Positions 44,823 to 53,892 of a stretch of 64,000 bases of DNA are shown one piece after another. Position numbers and translations under genes: made by a program. Within the stretch, counting starts at the first letter, position 1. Each line of letters begins with the position of its first letter. The stretch is from Sphingomonas naasensis (GTDB taxonomy: Bacteria; Pseudomonadota; Alphaproteobacteria; Sphingomonadales; Sphingomonadaceae), in the NCBI RefSeq assembly GCF_004792695.1, contig NZ_SRXU01000002.1, positions 310,001 to 374,000 on the forward strand, written 5' to 3'. Below the pieces are notes generated by a model, which was not told the origin of the DNA, did not search any database, and saw only the letters and a list, made by a program, of their open reading frames with translations.

Positions 44823-47428
44823 TGCTGCGGCCCCAGGCTGCGCAGCGTCAGCGCACGCGCCAACGCCGTGGAAGATGCCTCCGAAGCGATGTCGAGCGTC
44901 ACGCTCTCGCCCGGCAGCAAATCGAACCCGTCGTCGCTCGGCTGCGCGGCGATGTCGCCGAAATCGAGCATCACCGCGCGGGCGAGCGCCGTCGCGGTGA
45001 CCGTCACGCGCTTGCCCTCCCAGCGCGCCGACAGGCCGGGTGCGGGATAGGCCATCTCCTTCGGCACACCGCGCTCGACGATCTGGCGCGAGACGCTGCG
45101 CCCGTCGACCAGCAGTTCGGCGACCGCATAGCTGGCATTCGCCGCGGCTCCGGCGAAGAGATCACCATCGGCGAGGCTGGCGACTTCCTGCGCGGACAGC
45201 GGATCGAGCGTCATCGCCCCACCTTTCGCGCCCAGCTTGCCGCCAGCCATGTCGAACGCTGTCACGCGCCATTCGGCGGTGATCGGCGCGGTCGCGTCCG
45301 AGACCAGCACGATCCGCGTCGCGCCGTCGCGATGCTCGGCCACCACCGCCTGCGGCGCGAAGAAGCGCCGCGCGGCGTAGTGGAGCAGCTTCCACCGGCC
45401 GTGATAGTCGATGCTCGCCCACGAGATCGCCGGCCAGGTGTCGTTGATCTGCCAGTAGAGCGAGCCCATCGTCACCGGGCGGCAGGCGCGGTGGTGGCGC
45501 GCGGCGAGGTCGATCGCCTGCGCCTGATTGACCTGCGTCAGATAGACGAGATCGGCGAAATCCTTCGCGGGCCGCAGGCGCTGGTCGAGATAGAGCTGTA
45601 GCCGGGCATTGCCTTCGCCGGCGAGGAACTTCTGATGCGCCTTGAGCACCGGGCTGTCGATCGCCAGGCCGCCCGGGCCGGCAAAGCCACGGATCGTCGC
45701 CAGATCGGGCATCGCCTGGAAGCCATATTCGGACATGAAGCGCGGGCAGCCGTCGGTATAGCGCGCGACCGGCTTCGAGCCCGACCAGACATCCCAGAAA
45801 TGACGGTCGCCATCCTTGTCGGTATCGGTCGGCCCCTCATAATCGGTCGAAGGCGAGCCCGGCCAATAGGGAATGCCGGGCGAACGCGTCAGCACCGCGT
45901 CGCGCAGCACGCGATCGAACAGCACTGCCATGCCCACGCCGATCCGCTCCTGCTCGTCGGCGCCGACGTGCTTCTTGAACGCCTTGCGATCGGACCAATT
46001 CTCCCAGCCCGACAGCACTTCGTTGTTGCCTGCCCAGACCACCAGCGAGGGGTGCGGCTGGAGCCGCTCGACCTGCTCCTCGGCCTCGATGCGGACATTG
46101 TCGCGGAACGCAGCGTCGGGCGGGGTGATCGCGCCGCCGAACATGAAGTCCTGCCACACCATGATGCCGAGCCTGTCGGCCAGCGCGTAGAACGCGTCGT
46201 CGAGATAATAGCCGCCGCCCCAGACACGCAGCATGTTCATGTTGGCGTCGCGCGCGCCCTGCACGATGCCGCGCATCTGGGCTTCGCTCACCCGGCCGGG
46301 AAAATTGTCGAACGGGATCAGGTTGGCGCCCTTGGCAAAGACCGGCACGCCGTTGATCTTGAACCCGAAGCTGCCCTCCTTGCGGATCAGCTCGACCGTG
46401 CGCAGCCCGATCGTCTGCGATACCGCATCGCTCGCCGCGCCCTGCACGATCAGGCTACCGGCGACTCCATAGAGCGACTGATCGCCATAGCCGACCGGCC
46501 ACCAGCGCCGCGGCCGCGCGACACTGAGCGGGATGCTCACCTCGTTGATACCCGCCGCAACCTGCACATGGCGCTCGACGGTCTGCAGCGCGCCGTCGGG
46601 TGCGGTCAGCGTGGTGCGCAGCGTCAACGAGGTGCCACCATCGGCGACGATGCGGTAACGCGCGACCAGCCGCGCCTCAGCGTCGTTGAGCGCTTCCTGC
46701 TCGACGCGCAGCGCGTCGATCCACGCATCGTCCCACGCCTCGAGCCGCGCCGGGCGCCACACGCCGATATTGACCAGCCGCGGCCCCCAGTCCCAGCTAT
46801 ATTGGTATTTGGGTTTGCGGATATAGGGCGAGGTCTGCTTGCCCTTGGGCTCGTCGCCAAATGCCGAATCATACTCACCCGGCAGCGGATGCGCCTCGGC
46901 CAGCACCATCGGCTGCAAAGTCTTGATCGGCGAGGCGATCGCGATCACCAGCTCGTTGCGCCCCGCCTTGAGCGCGGCCTTGGCGTCGACGCGCCAGCGG
47001 CGATGCGCGTTGGCGGTGGCCAGCAGCACCTTGCCGTTGAGCGAGACGGTTGCGAAGGTGTCGAGCCCGTCGAACACTAGGTCGAGATGGTCGCGCGCCA
47101 GCATCGCCGGCGTCACGTCGATCACGCGCCGGAACTGCCAGTTGGTCAGCCCGGCCCATTGGATCGGCGCCTCGTTGATGCCCTTGAACGGATCGGGCAC
47201 GCGCTTCGCGGCGATCAAGTCTTGCTGGACGCTGCCCGGCACGCGCGACGGAAACCAGCGCGCCTCGTGCGGATGCGCCCTGGCTGCCTCCGCATCGGCG
47301 GGATCGATCCGGACCTCCCACGCGCCGTCGAGCCCGATCGTCTGCCTCGGCGCACCCTGCGCCTGCGCGGCGGAGGCCACCAAGAGCGCACTCCACGAAA
47401 CGCAGCCGGCCAGCCTGACGATGCCCAT
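44819..47428 (-). CDS. GH2 beta-mannosidase
   Basis: An 869-residue protein with a signal peptide (SWSALLVASAAQAQ). GH2 order is complete: sugar-binding jelly roll, immunoglobulin-like domain, TIM barrel and C-terminal sandwich. Mannosidase-type motifs include YSWDWGPRLVNIGVW and RVWGGGYY, the acid/base in WAGNNE and the nucleophile in FMSEYGFQAMP. The enzyme removes the single beta-1,4-mannose of the N-glycan core from Man-GlcNAc2. ATG 47428 follows GAGGGAGATTGC; the longer frame to 47581 lacks a signal peptide at its start. It is the first gene of the four-gene overlapping unit and diverges from a UTRA-type GntR regulator. Confidence 0.92.
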   Translation of the reverse strand: MGIVRLAGCVSWSALLVASAAQAQGAPRQTIGLDGAWEVRIDPADAEAARAHPHEARWFPSRVPGSVQQDLIAAKRVPDPFKGINEAPIQWAGLTNWQFRRVIDVTPAMLARDHLDLVFDGLDTFATVSLNGKVLLATANAHRRWRVDAKAALKAGRNELVIAIASPIKTLQPMVLAEAHPLPGEYDSAFGDEPKGKQTSPYIRKPKYQYSWDWGPRLVNIGVWRPARLEAWDDAWIDALRVEQEALNDAEARLVARYRIVADGGTSLTLRTTLTAPDGALQTVERHVQVAAGINEVSIPLSVARPRRWWPVGYGDQSLYGVAGSLIVQGAASDAVSQTIGLRTVELIRKEGSFGFKINGVPVFAKGANLIPFDNFPGRVSEAQMRGIVQGARDANMNMLRVWGGGYYLDDAFYALADRLGIMVWQDFMFGGAITPPDAAFRDNVRIEAEEQVERLQPHPSLVVWAGNNEVLSGWENWSDRKAFKKHVGADEQERIGVGMAVLFDRVLRDAVLTRSPGIPYWPGSPSTDYEGPTDTDKDGDRHFWDVWSGSKPVARYTDGCPRFMSEYGFQAMPDLATIRGFAGPGGLAIDSPVLKAHQKFLAGEGNARLQLYLDQRLRPAKDFADLVYLTQVNQAQAIDLAARHHRACRPVTMGSLYWQINDTWPAISWASIDYHGRWKLLHYAARRFFAPQAVVAEHRDGATRIVLVSDATAPITAEWRVTAFDMAGGKLGAKGGAMTLDPLSAQEVASLADGDLFAGAAANASYAVAELLVDGRSVSRQIVERGVPKEMAYPAPGLSARWEGKRVTVTATALARAVMLDFGDIAAQPSDDGFDLLPGESVTLDIASEASSTALARALTLRSLGPQQ

Positions 47429-47675
47429 GCAATCTCCCTCATCGGGCGTCCCGCCGGACGCAGCGCCGCGGATGTAACCAATATGGGACCGGGCGCACAA
47501 TAGGTTCATCAGTGAAAACTTTTTCAAAACAGCCGTCTCGCCGACGGCGCCGATCTGCCGGAAATAGTGCAGAAATACCAATTCAAGACCTATCCTTTTG
47601 GCCGGTTGCCTCGAAGGGTGCCTTGCGATAGCCGTCCGGCCGGGCGATGCGGCGAATACGCCGTCAGGAGGATCA
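47429..47675. promoter_or_regulatory. Divergent promoter region between N-glycan operon and gntR (UTRA)
   Basis: This 247-base gap contains no gene. It holds TGAAAA-CT-TTTTCA (47513-47526), AATACCAA (47574-47581) and an AACCAATATGGGACC segment (47477-47491). These resemble half-sites in the glycosylasparaginase promoter. They are candidate binding sites for the adjacent GntR protein; none is convincing alone. Confidence 0.4.
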
Positions 47676-48413
47676 ATGGGGTTTTCGGATCAGGTGGGAA
47701 GGCTGCGGGCCGACAAGTCGGCGCCGCTCTATGTCCAGCTCCAGCAGCTCATCCGCGACGCGATCGGCGAGCAAGTCCTCGATCAGGGCGACGCGATCCC
47801 GCCCGAGCGCGACCTCGCGGTCGAATATGACGTGTCGCGGATCACGGTCCGCAAGGCGATCAGCGGTCTCGTCGAGGAAGGGCTGCTCTCGCGCCGGCGC
47901 GGCGCCGGCACCTTCGTCGTCGGGCGCGTCGAGAAGAGCTTCTCCAAGCTGTCCTCCTTCACCGAGGACATGGCGGCGCGCGGCCGCGTGGCGAGCAGCA
48001 GCTGGATCTCGCGCGCCGCCGGCCAGGTCTCGCCCGAGGAAGCGATGGCGCTCGGCCTGTCGCCGGGCGCGCCGGTGCTCCGCTTCGCACGGATCCGCTA
48101 TGCCGACGAGGTCCCGATGGCGCTCGAATTCTCGACCATCGCGGGCTATTGTCTCGCCTCGGTCGATGCCGTCGACAATTCGCTCTACGCGGCGCTCGAA
48201 AAGGCCGGCACCCGGCCGGTGCGCGCGCTACAGCGGCTGCGTGCCGTCCCCTTCACCGGCGAGCATGCGAAGATGCTCGGCGTCGATCCAGGCCATGCCG
48301 GACTGTTGATCGAGCGGCGCGCGTTCCTTCGCGATGGCCGGCCCGCCGAGGTCACGCGCTCTTATTATCGGGGCGACGCCTATGATTTCGTCGCGGAACT
48401 CAGCGACATCTGA
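47676..48413 (+). CDS. GntR family regulator, HutC/UTRA subgroup (NagR-like)
   Basis: A 245-residue regulator. The N-terminal winged helix contains LYVQLQQLIRDAI and EYDVSRITVRKAISGLVEEG (parts). The C-terminal UTRA domain shows SLYAALEKAGTRPVRALQRL and GLLIERRAFLRDGRP (parts), close to the GlcNAc-6-P-sensing NagR/YvoA group. The ATG at 47676 has a perfect AGGAGGATCA ribosome site; a frame opening at 47598 has none. It is divergent from the beta-mannosidase-GH3-GH92-GH29 unit and 22 bases upstream of a GH2 beta-galactosidase. Control of N-glycan catabolism by a GlcNAc-derived signal is inferred. Confidence 0.9.
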   Translation: MGFSDQVGRLRADKSAPLYVQLQQLIRDAIGEQVLDQGDAIPPERDLAVEYDVSRITVRKAISGLVEEGLLSRRRGAGTFVVGRVEKSFSKLSSFTEDMAARGRVASSSWISRAAGQVSPEEAMALGLSPGAPVLRFARIRYADEVPMALEFSTIAGYCLASVDAVDNSLYAALEKAGTRPVRALQRLRAVPFTGEHAKMLGVDPGHAGLLIERRAFLRDGRPAEVTRSYYRGDAYDFVAELSDI

Positions 48414-48435
48414 CCTCTCCGCCGGAGCCATGATC

Positions 48436-51345
48436 ATGCATCGCCGCACTCTTCTGCTCGGAGGCGCCGGCGTCGGCGCCTTGCTCGCCGGCGAACCGGT
48501 ACTCGCCTTCGCTCCGGCTGCATCACGGGATCGGCCGGCTTCGGGCGACGGTTTCCCCATGCCCGCGCCGGGCAAGTCGCTCCCGCCCCGGCTGCCCGAT
48601 CCCGACCCCTCGCGCACCTTGCTCGAGCTCGGCTGGCGCTTCCACGAGGGCGATATCGTCGTGCCGGAGCCCGCGGACCACAACGCGACCTATCTGAGCG
48701 TCAAGGCGGGCAATGCCCGCGGCGCCGCGGCCCCGGTCTATGACGACAGCGACTGGCGCGGCGTGCGGCTGCCGCACGACTGGGCGGCCGAACAGCCCTT
48801 TGTCGAGACCGCCAATGTCTCGCAGGGCTATCGCCCACGCGGGATCGGCTGGTACCGGCGCACGCTGCGGCTCGACCCCGCCGATCGCGGCAAGACGATC
48901 GAGCTGCATTTCGACGGCATCGCCACCAACGCGACGATCTGGATCAACGGCAGCCTCGTCGCGCACAATTGGTCGGGCTATAACAGCGTCTATGTCGACT
49001 TGACGCCGTTCGCGCGTTTCGGCGACGAGACCAACGTCGTCGCGGTCCGCGTCGACGCCAACGCCCGCGAGGGCTGGTGGTACGAAGGCGCCGGCATCTA
49101 TCGCCATGTCTGGCTTGTCCGCCGCGCCGGCGTGGCGATCGTCAGCGACGGCGTCCTTTGCGATCCCCGCCACGACGAGGACGAACGCTGGCACGTCCCC
49201 GTCACCGCGACGCTCGCCAATATCGGGCGCAGCCCCGCGCAAGTGACGGTCGAAGCCACGCTGATCGATCCGGACGGCCGCGAAGTCGCCACTGCGCAGT
49301 CGTCCGCCAAAGTGCCGGTGCTCGACAGGATCGATGCCGCGCTGCAGCTCGACATCGCGACGCCGCGCCGCTGGTCGATCGAGACGCCGACGCTCTACAC
49401 GGTGCGCACCCGGGTGCTCCGCGAAGGCGTGAGCGTCGACGAGCGCAGGGTGACGATCGGCTTCCGCACGATCCGCTTCGACGCCGACAAGGGGCTTTTC
49501 GTCAACGAGGTGCCGATCAAGCTCAAGGGCGTATGCCTCCATCAGGACCATGCCGGTGTCGGCGTCGCGGTGCCCGACGCGCTGCTCGGCTGGCGGCTCG
49601 AGCGACTGAAGGCGATGGGCTGCAACGCGATCCGCATGTCGCACAACGCGCCCAATGCAGAGCTGCTCGACTGGTGCGACCGCATGGGATTCCTCGTCAT
49701 GGACGAGAACCGCAACTTCAATCCCGCGCCCGATTACATGGCGCAGCTCGAATGGCTGGTGCGGCGCGATCGCAACCATCCGAGCGTGATTCTCTGGTCG
49801 GTGTTCAACGAGGAACCGATGCAGGGCAGCGAAGCGGGCGTCGAGATGGTCCGCCGCATGGCCGCCGCGGTGCATCGGCTCGACGGTAGCCGGCCGGTGA
49901 CCGCAGCGATGAACGGGGCATTCTACGATCCGGTCAACGTCTCGTCGGTCGTCGATGTGATGGGCTTCAATTACTATCAGGGCGATTACGACAAGTTCCA
50001 TCGCCTCAACCCGACCAGGGCGATGACCAGCTCGGAGGACACCAGCGCGTTCGAGACGCGCGGCGCGTTCGCCACCGACAGCGCCGGCCATGTCATCACC
50101 TCGTACGACACCGAGGCGGCGAGCTGGGGGGGCACGCACCGCGACACGTGGAAGAACATCGTCGAGCGGCCCTTCGTCGCCGGCGGCTTCGTATGGACCG
50201 GGTTCGACTATCATGGCGAGCCGACCCCGCACGCCTGGCCAACCATTTCGAGCTTTTTCGGCATCCTCGATCTCTGCGGATTCCCCAAGACCGCGTTCGA
50301 CATCCACCGCGCGCATTGGATCGACGACGCGCCCGTCGTCGCGATCGCGCCGCACTGGACGTGGCCGGGGCGCGAAGGTCAGCCGATCAAGATCTTCGTC
50401 AGCTCGAACGCCGAGACCGTCGCGCTGCGCCTCAACGGCCGCGACCTGGGCGTCCAGAAGGTCGATCGCGTGATGGGCAATGAATGGACCGTGGCTTATG
50501 CCCCGGGCCGGATCGAGGCAGTCGCGATGCGCGGCGGCAAAGCCGTGGCGACCGCGGCGCACGAGACCGCCGGCGCGCCGATCGCGCTCCGCCTCACCCC
50601 CGCGCGCAACGTGATGGCGGGCGACGACGAGGATTGCCAGCCGATCACGATCGATGCGGTCGACGCGAAGGGCCGCCATGTCCCCATCGCCAATCTGATG
50701 ACGCAGTTCACAGTCGAGGGCGCGACGATCATCGGCGTCGGCAATGGCGATCCCAACAGCCACGAGCCCGAACGGGGCGACAGCCGCTCGCTGTTCAACG
50801 GGCTGGCGCAGATCCTTCTCCGCGCCGGACGCGGGCGCGGCAGCATCACGCTGCGCGCGACTGCGCCGGGGTTGCGGCCGGCGCGCCTGACGATCGCGCG
50901 CGCCGACATCGCGCCGCGCGCGCAGGTCGCCGACACGCCGCCGGTGTTCGCGGTGCGCGATTGGCGACGCTCTCCTGCGCTCGCCACCCGGCCCGATCCC
51001 GGCCTCGCGCCCGCCGATGGCGACAACAACAGCTGGGCGTTCGTGCGCAGCGGCACCCCCACCCCCGCCGAACCGACCCCCGGCTGGCGCATCTATCGGA
51101 CGCGCGTGCTCCCGTGGAAGCGCGTCGCGGCAGAGGGCGGCACGATCACCTTCGCCGCGCTCGCCGGGCGCGCCGAGCTGTGGGTCGACGGCACGCTGCG
51201 CGGTCGCAAGACCGATCCCGCGGCAGGCGCGTTCAGCGCGGACCTGCCTGCGGGTCCCGGCGCGCGTACGATCGCGCTGCTGATCGAGGCCACCCCCGGC
51301 GCGGCTTCCGGCATTCTCGGGCCCGTGTCGATCGGAACGCGCTGA
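48436..51345 (+). CDS. GH2 beta-galactosidase-like enzyme (DUF4982 type)
   Basis: About 969 residues with a twin-arginine signal (HRRTLLLGGAGVGALLAG). GH2 domains: sugar-binding (ELGWRFHEGD, LPHDWAAEQPF), immunoglobulin-like, TIM barrel with acid/base in WSVFNEEPMQG and probable nucleophile in SSEDTSAFETRG, then DUF4982 and C-terminal beta domains. The sequence type is that of exo-beta-galactosidases and related enzymes of polysaccharide loci. Beta-1,3-galactose in Lewis-a N-glycans or in arabinogalactan is a possible substrate. ATG 48436 was chosen because GGAG lies eight bases upstream; ATG 48430 would have only two. It is cotranscribed with the GntR gene. Confidence 0.85.
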   Translation: MHRRTLLLGGAGVGALLAGEPVLAFAPAASRDRPASGDGFPMPAPGKSLPPRLPDPDPSRTLLELGWRFHEGDIVVPEPADHNATYLSVKAGNARGAAAPVYDDSDWRGVRLPHDWAAEQPFVETANVSQGYRPRGIGWYRRTLRLDPADRGKTIELHFDGIATNATIWINGSLVAHNWSGYNSVYVDLTPFARFGDETNVVAVRVDANAREGWWYEGAGIYRHVWLVRRAGVAIVSDGVLCDPRHDEDERWHVPVTATLANIGRSPAQVTVEATLIDPDGREVATAQSSAKVPVLDRIDAALQLDIATPRRWSIETPTLYTVRTRVLREGVSVDERRVTIGFRTIRFDADKGLFVNEVPIKLKGVCLHQDHAGVGVAVPDALLGWRLERLKAMGCNAIRMSHNAPNAELLDWCDRMGFLVMDENRNFNPAPDYMAQLEWLVRRDRNHPSVILWSVFNEEPMQGSEAGVEMVRRMAAAVHRLDGSRPVTAAMNGAFYDPVNVSSVVDVMGFNYYQGDYDKFHRLNPTRAMTSSEDTSAFETRGAFATDSAGHVITSYDTEAASWGGTHRDTWKNIVERPFVAGGFVWTGFDYHGEPTPHAWPTISSFFGILDLCGFPKTAFDIHRAHWIDDAPVVAIAPHWTWPGREGQPIKIFVSSNAETVALRLNGRDLGVQKVDRVMGNEWTVAYAPGRIEAVAMRGGKAVATAAHETAGAPIALRLTPARNVMAGDDEDCQPITIDAVDAKGRHVPIANLMTQFTVEGATIIGVGNGDPNSHEPERGDSRSLFNGLAQILLRAGRGRGSITLRATAPGLRPARLTIARADIAPRAQVADTPPVFAVRDWRRSPALATRPDPGLAPADGDNNSWAFVRSGTPTPAEPTPGWRIYRTRVLPWKRVAAEGGTITFAALAGRAELWVDGTLRGRKTDPAAGAFSADLPAGPGARTIALLIEATPGAASGILGPVSIGTR

Positions 51346-51368
51346 GCATTCCGCACTGCAATTGCTGC

Positions 51369-51405
51369 TAATGCGTTTGACTCGCAATAACACCTTGCCT
51401 AGAGA
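51369..51405 (+). promoter_or_regulatory. Promoter with Fur-like inverted repeat upstream of siderophore receptor operon
   Basis: TTGACT (51377-51382) and TAGAGA (51400-51405) are spaced by 17 bases. TAATGCG (51369-51375) and CGCAATAA (51383-51390) form an imperfect inverted repeat across the -35 box, as expected for an iron-responsive operator. The resemblance to a canonical Fur box is only moderate. Confidence 0.45.
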
Positions 51406-51436
51406 GCCCGCGTCGCACGTCCCACGGGGGTAATCT

Positions 51437-53569
51437 ATGGCTTTGTCTCTCCGCCGCGCGCTGCTTTCGAGCGCGCTGTTCGTCCTGCCCTTCGGCCCCG
51501 CCCTCGCGGCGCCAGGCCCCGATCCGGTCGCGGAGACCGAAGAAGACACGCAGGCGCAGGACAAGACGGAGATCGTCGTCACCGGCTCGGTGGCGACCCA
51601 GTCGAGCTCGGCAACCGGCCTCACCCTCTCACCGCGCGAGACCCCGCAATCGGTGACGATCGTCGATCGCCAGCGCATCGAGGACTTCCAGCTGACCAAC
51701 GTCAACGATCTGCTCAACCAGGTCGTCGGCATCAATGTCGAGCGCGTCGAGACCGACCGAACCTATTTCAACTCGCGCGGGTTCGACATCACCAACTTTC
51801 AGGTCGACGGGATCGGCTTGCCGCTGATCTGGGGCATCCAGTTCGGCGATCTCGACACCGCGCTGTTCGACAGCGTCGAGGCGATCCGCGGCGCCAACGC
51901 GATCATGAGCGGCGTCGGCAATCCTTCGGCGACGATCAACTATGTCCGCAAGCGCCCGACCGACACGCTGAGGGCCAGTGCCTCGGCGCAATTCGGCTCG
52001 TGGGACCAGAAGCGCTTCGAGGCCGATATCTCCGGCCCGATCAGCGACACCGTTTCGGCGCGGCTGATCTTCGCGCACGAGGACCGCGATTCATGGCTCG
52101 ACTATAATCATGTCGATCGTAACGTGTTCGGTGCGCTGGTCAGCTGGAAGGTGACCCCCGATCTCACCGCCACGGCCGGCTATTCGCGGCAGGAGAACAA
52201 GGCCGACGGCGTGCTCTGGGGCGCGCTGCCGCTGCTCTACACCGACGGCACCCGGATCGATTATCCGGTCTCGGCCTCGACGTCGGCCGACTGGACGTTC
52301 TGGAACGTCACCGACCAGAGCGTGTTCGCCGAGCTCAACTATCAGTTCGGCGGCGGCTGGTCGGCCAAGGGCGTGTTCACCTACAAGCGCTTCGAGGAGC
52401 TGTCGAAGCTGCTCTACGCCTATGGCTATCCGGACAAGGCGACCGGGCTCGGCGTCGGCGGCATGACCGGCATCTATCCCTCGACCTATGACCAGTATCT
52501 CGGCGACTTCTATGCCTCGGGCCCGGTCAAGCTGTTCGGCCGCGAGCATCAGTTGGCCTTCGGGGTCTCGACCGCGCGCTCGGACGCGCTCGAATGGGAG
52601 GATTTCTACCTCGGCGCGATCGATTTCCCGGCGGTGCAGGATTGGGGAACCCAGCAGGTCGCCGAGCCCGACTATCCCGGCGAGTATCTCGCCGCCGACT
52701 ATACCGACCGGCTGACCCGCGCCTATGGCGCCGCGCACCTCAACTTCTCCGATCAGCTCAAGGCCGTGGTCGGCGCGAGCGCGATGTGGATCAAGTCGAC
52801 CGGCACGTCCTACGGCACCGATCAATCGCGCAAGGAGAGCGGGGTCAGCCCCTATATCGGCGCGGTCTACGACGTGACGCCGCACCTCTCGCTCTATGCG
52901 AGCTACACCGGCATCTTCAATCCGCAGAGCGAGATCGACGTCAACAACCGCAAGCTCGATCCCGCCAAGGGTACCAGCATCGAGGCCGGCATCAAGAGCG
53001 ACTGGTTCGGCGGCCGGCTCTACGCCACGGCCTCGCTGTTCCGGGCGAAGCAGAAGGGGCTCGCGGCGTTCGTCGGTGTGCTGCCCAATGGCGACAGCTA
53101 TTATGAAGGCGAGGACACCACCTCGAAGGGCTTCGAGATGGAGCTCGCCGGTCGCATCACGCCCAACTGGACGTTGAGCGGGGGCTATACCGGGCTCAAG
53201 ATCGAGAACGAGGCAGGCGAGCCGACGCGCACCTTCCTGCCGACCAAATCGCTCAAACTGGCGACGACCTACACGCTGCCCCAGCTCAACGATCTCCGCT
53301 TCGGCGCGCAGCTGCGCTGGCAGAATCAGATCAGCGCGGTCGATTCCGACGTGCAGGGATATGGCGTGGTGACCGGCGACGTGACCGTGACGCAGAAGAG
53401 CTATGCGGTGGCCGATCTGATGGCGGGGGTCCGGCTGCTCGATCGGCTCCGCGCGACGGTCAATGTCCGCAACGTCGGCAACGCAAAATATCTGGGCAGC
53501 CTGATGTGGGGTCAGGCCTATTACGCCGCGCCGCGCAGCGCGAACGTCACGCTCAGCTTCGCCTATTGA
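51437..53569 (+). CDS. TonB-dependent siderophore receptor (FhuE/FpvA-like)
   Basis: A 710-residue receptor of the size usual for ferric-siderophore transporters. The signal peptide ends GPALAAPG. The TonB box EIVVTGSV is followed by siderophore-receptor plug motifs (SPRETPQSVTIVDRQRIEDF, RGFDITNFQVDGI, RGANAIMSGVGNPSATINYVRKRPT in part). The barrel ends ANVTLSFAY. Unlike the other four receptors it is short and lies beside iron-uptake accessory genes rather than glycosidases. It heads a four-gene unit with DUF3649, PepSY and DUF3325 membrane proteins, a common arrangement for ferric-siderophore uptake. The siderophore, possibly hydroxamate, is not identifiable. Confidence 0.93.
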   Translation: MALSLRRALLSSALFVLPFGPALAAPGPDPVAETEEDTQAQDKTEIVVTGSVATQSSSATGLTLSPRETPQSVTIVDRQRIEDFQLTNVNDLLNQVVGINVERVETDRTYFNSRGFDITNFQVDGIGLPLIWGIQFGDLDTALFDSVEAIRGANAIMSGVGNPSATINYVRKRPTDTLRASASAQFGSWDQKRFEADISGPISDTVSARLIFAHEDRDSWLDYNHVDRNVFGALVSWKVTPDLTATAGYSRQENKADGVLWGALPLLYTDGTRIDYPVSASTSADWTFWNVTDQSVFAELNYQFGGGWSAKGVFTYKRFEELSKLLYAYGYPDKATGLGVGGMTGIYPSTYDQYLGDFYASGPVKLFGREHQLAFGVSTARSDALEWEDFYLGAIDFPAVQDWGTQQVAEPDYPGEYLAADYTDRLTRAYGAAHLNFSDQLKAVVGASAMWIKSTGTSYGTDQSRKESGVSPYIGAVYDVTPHLSLYASYTGIFNPQSEIDVNNRKLDPAKGTSIEAGIKSDWFGGRLYATASLFRAKQKGLAAFVGVLPNGDSYYEGEDTTSKGFEMELAGRITPNWTLSGGYTGLKIENEAGEPTRTFLPTKSLKLATTYTLPQLNDLRFGAQLRWQNQISAVDSDVQGYGVVTGDVTVTQKSYAVADLMAGVRLLDRLRATVNVRNVGNAKYLGSLMWGQAYYAAPRSANVTLSFAY

Positions 53570-53598
53570 TCGCGATGGGCGTGGCGGGAGCACCGGGC

Positions 53599-53892
53599 AT
53601 GGCACAGGACCGGCGAGGCTGGCGCTACCGCGTCAACATCGCCGCCCGCACGCTCGCCGGCACGATCGGCGCCTATGCGGTCGCGGCGCTGTTCGGCGCG
53701 GCGCTCGCGCGGACGCTGCCGATCGGTCGGCTCGATGCGGTCATCCCGGCGACCCTGCTGGCGTTTCTCGTCGCGCCCGCGGTGACGATCTGGGCCTTCC
53801 TCGCGCGCGGACCGTGGCTGGCCTGGGCGGGAGTGATCGCGCTCGCTGCGCTGTTCGGCGCGATCGCGTGGTTCACCGGGCAGCCGATATGA
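53599..53892 (+). CDS. DUF3649 small membrane protein (iron-uptake associated)
   Basis: About 97 residues with three hydrophobic segments and the ARTLAGTIGAYAVAALFGAALARTLP region (first part) typical of DUF3649, usually found with siderophore receptors. The ATG at 53599 follows GGGAG at a normal distance; ATG 53575 lacks a ribosome site. Its stop overlaps the next start by four bases. Function is unknown beyond the association. Confidence 0.75.
   Translation: MAQDRRGWRYRVNIAARTLAGTIGAYAVAALFGAALARTLPIGRLDAVIPATLLAFLVAPAVTIWAFLARGPWLAWAGVIALAALFGAIAWFTGQPI

Noticed and set aside
48523..51735. 1070-codon minus-strand frame opposite the GH2 beta-galactosidase
   Set aside because: Compositionally biased shadow; GH2 catalytic motifs are on the plus strand.
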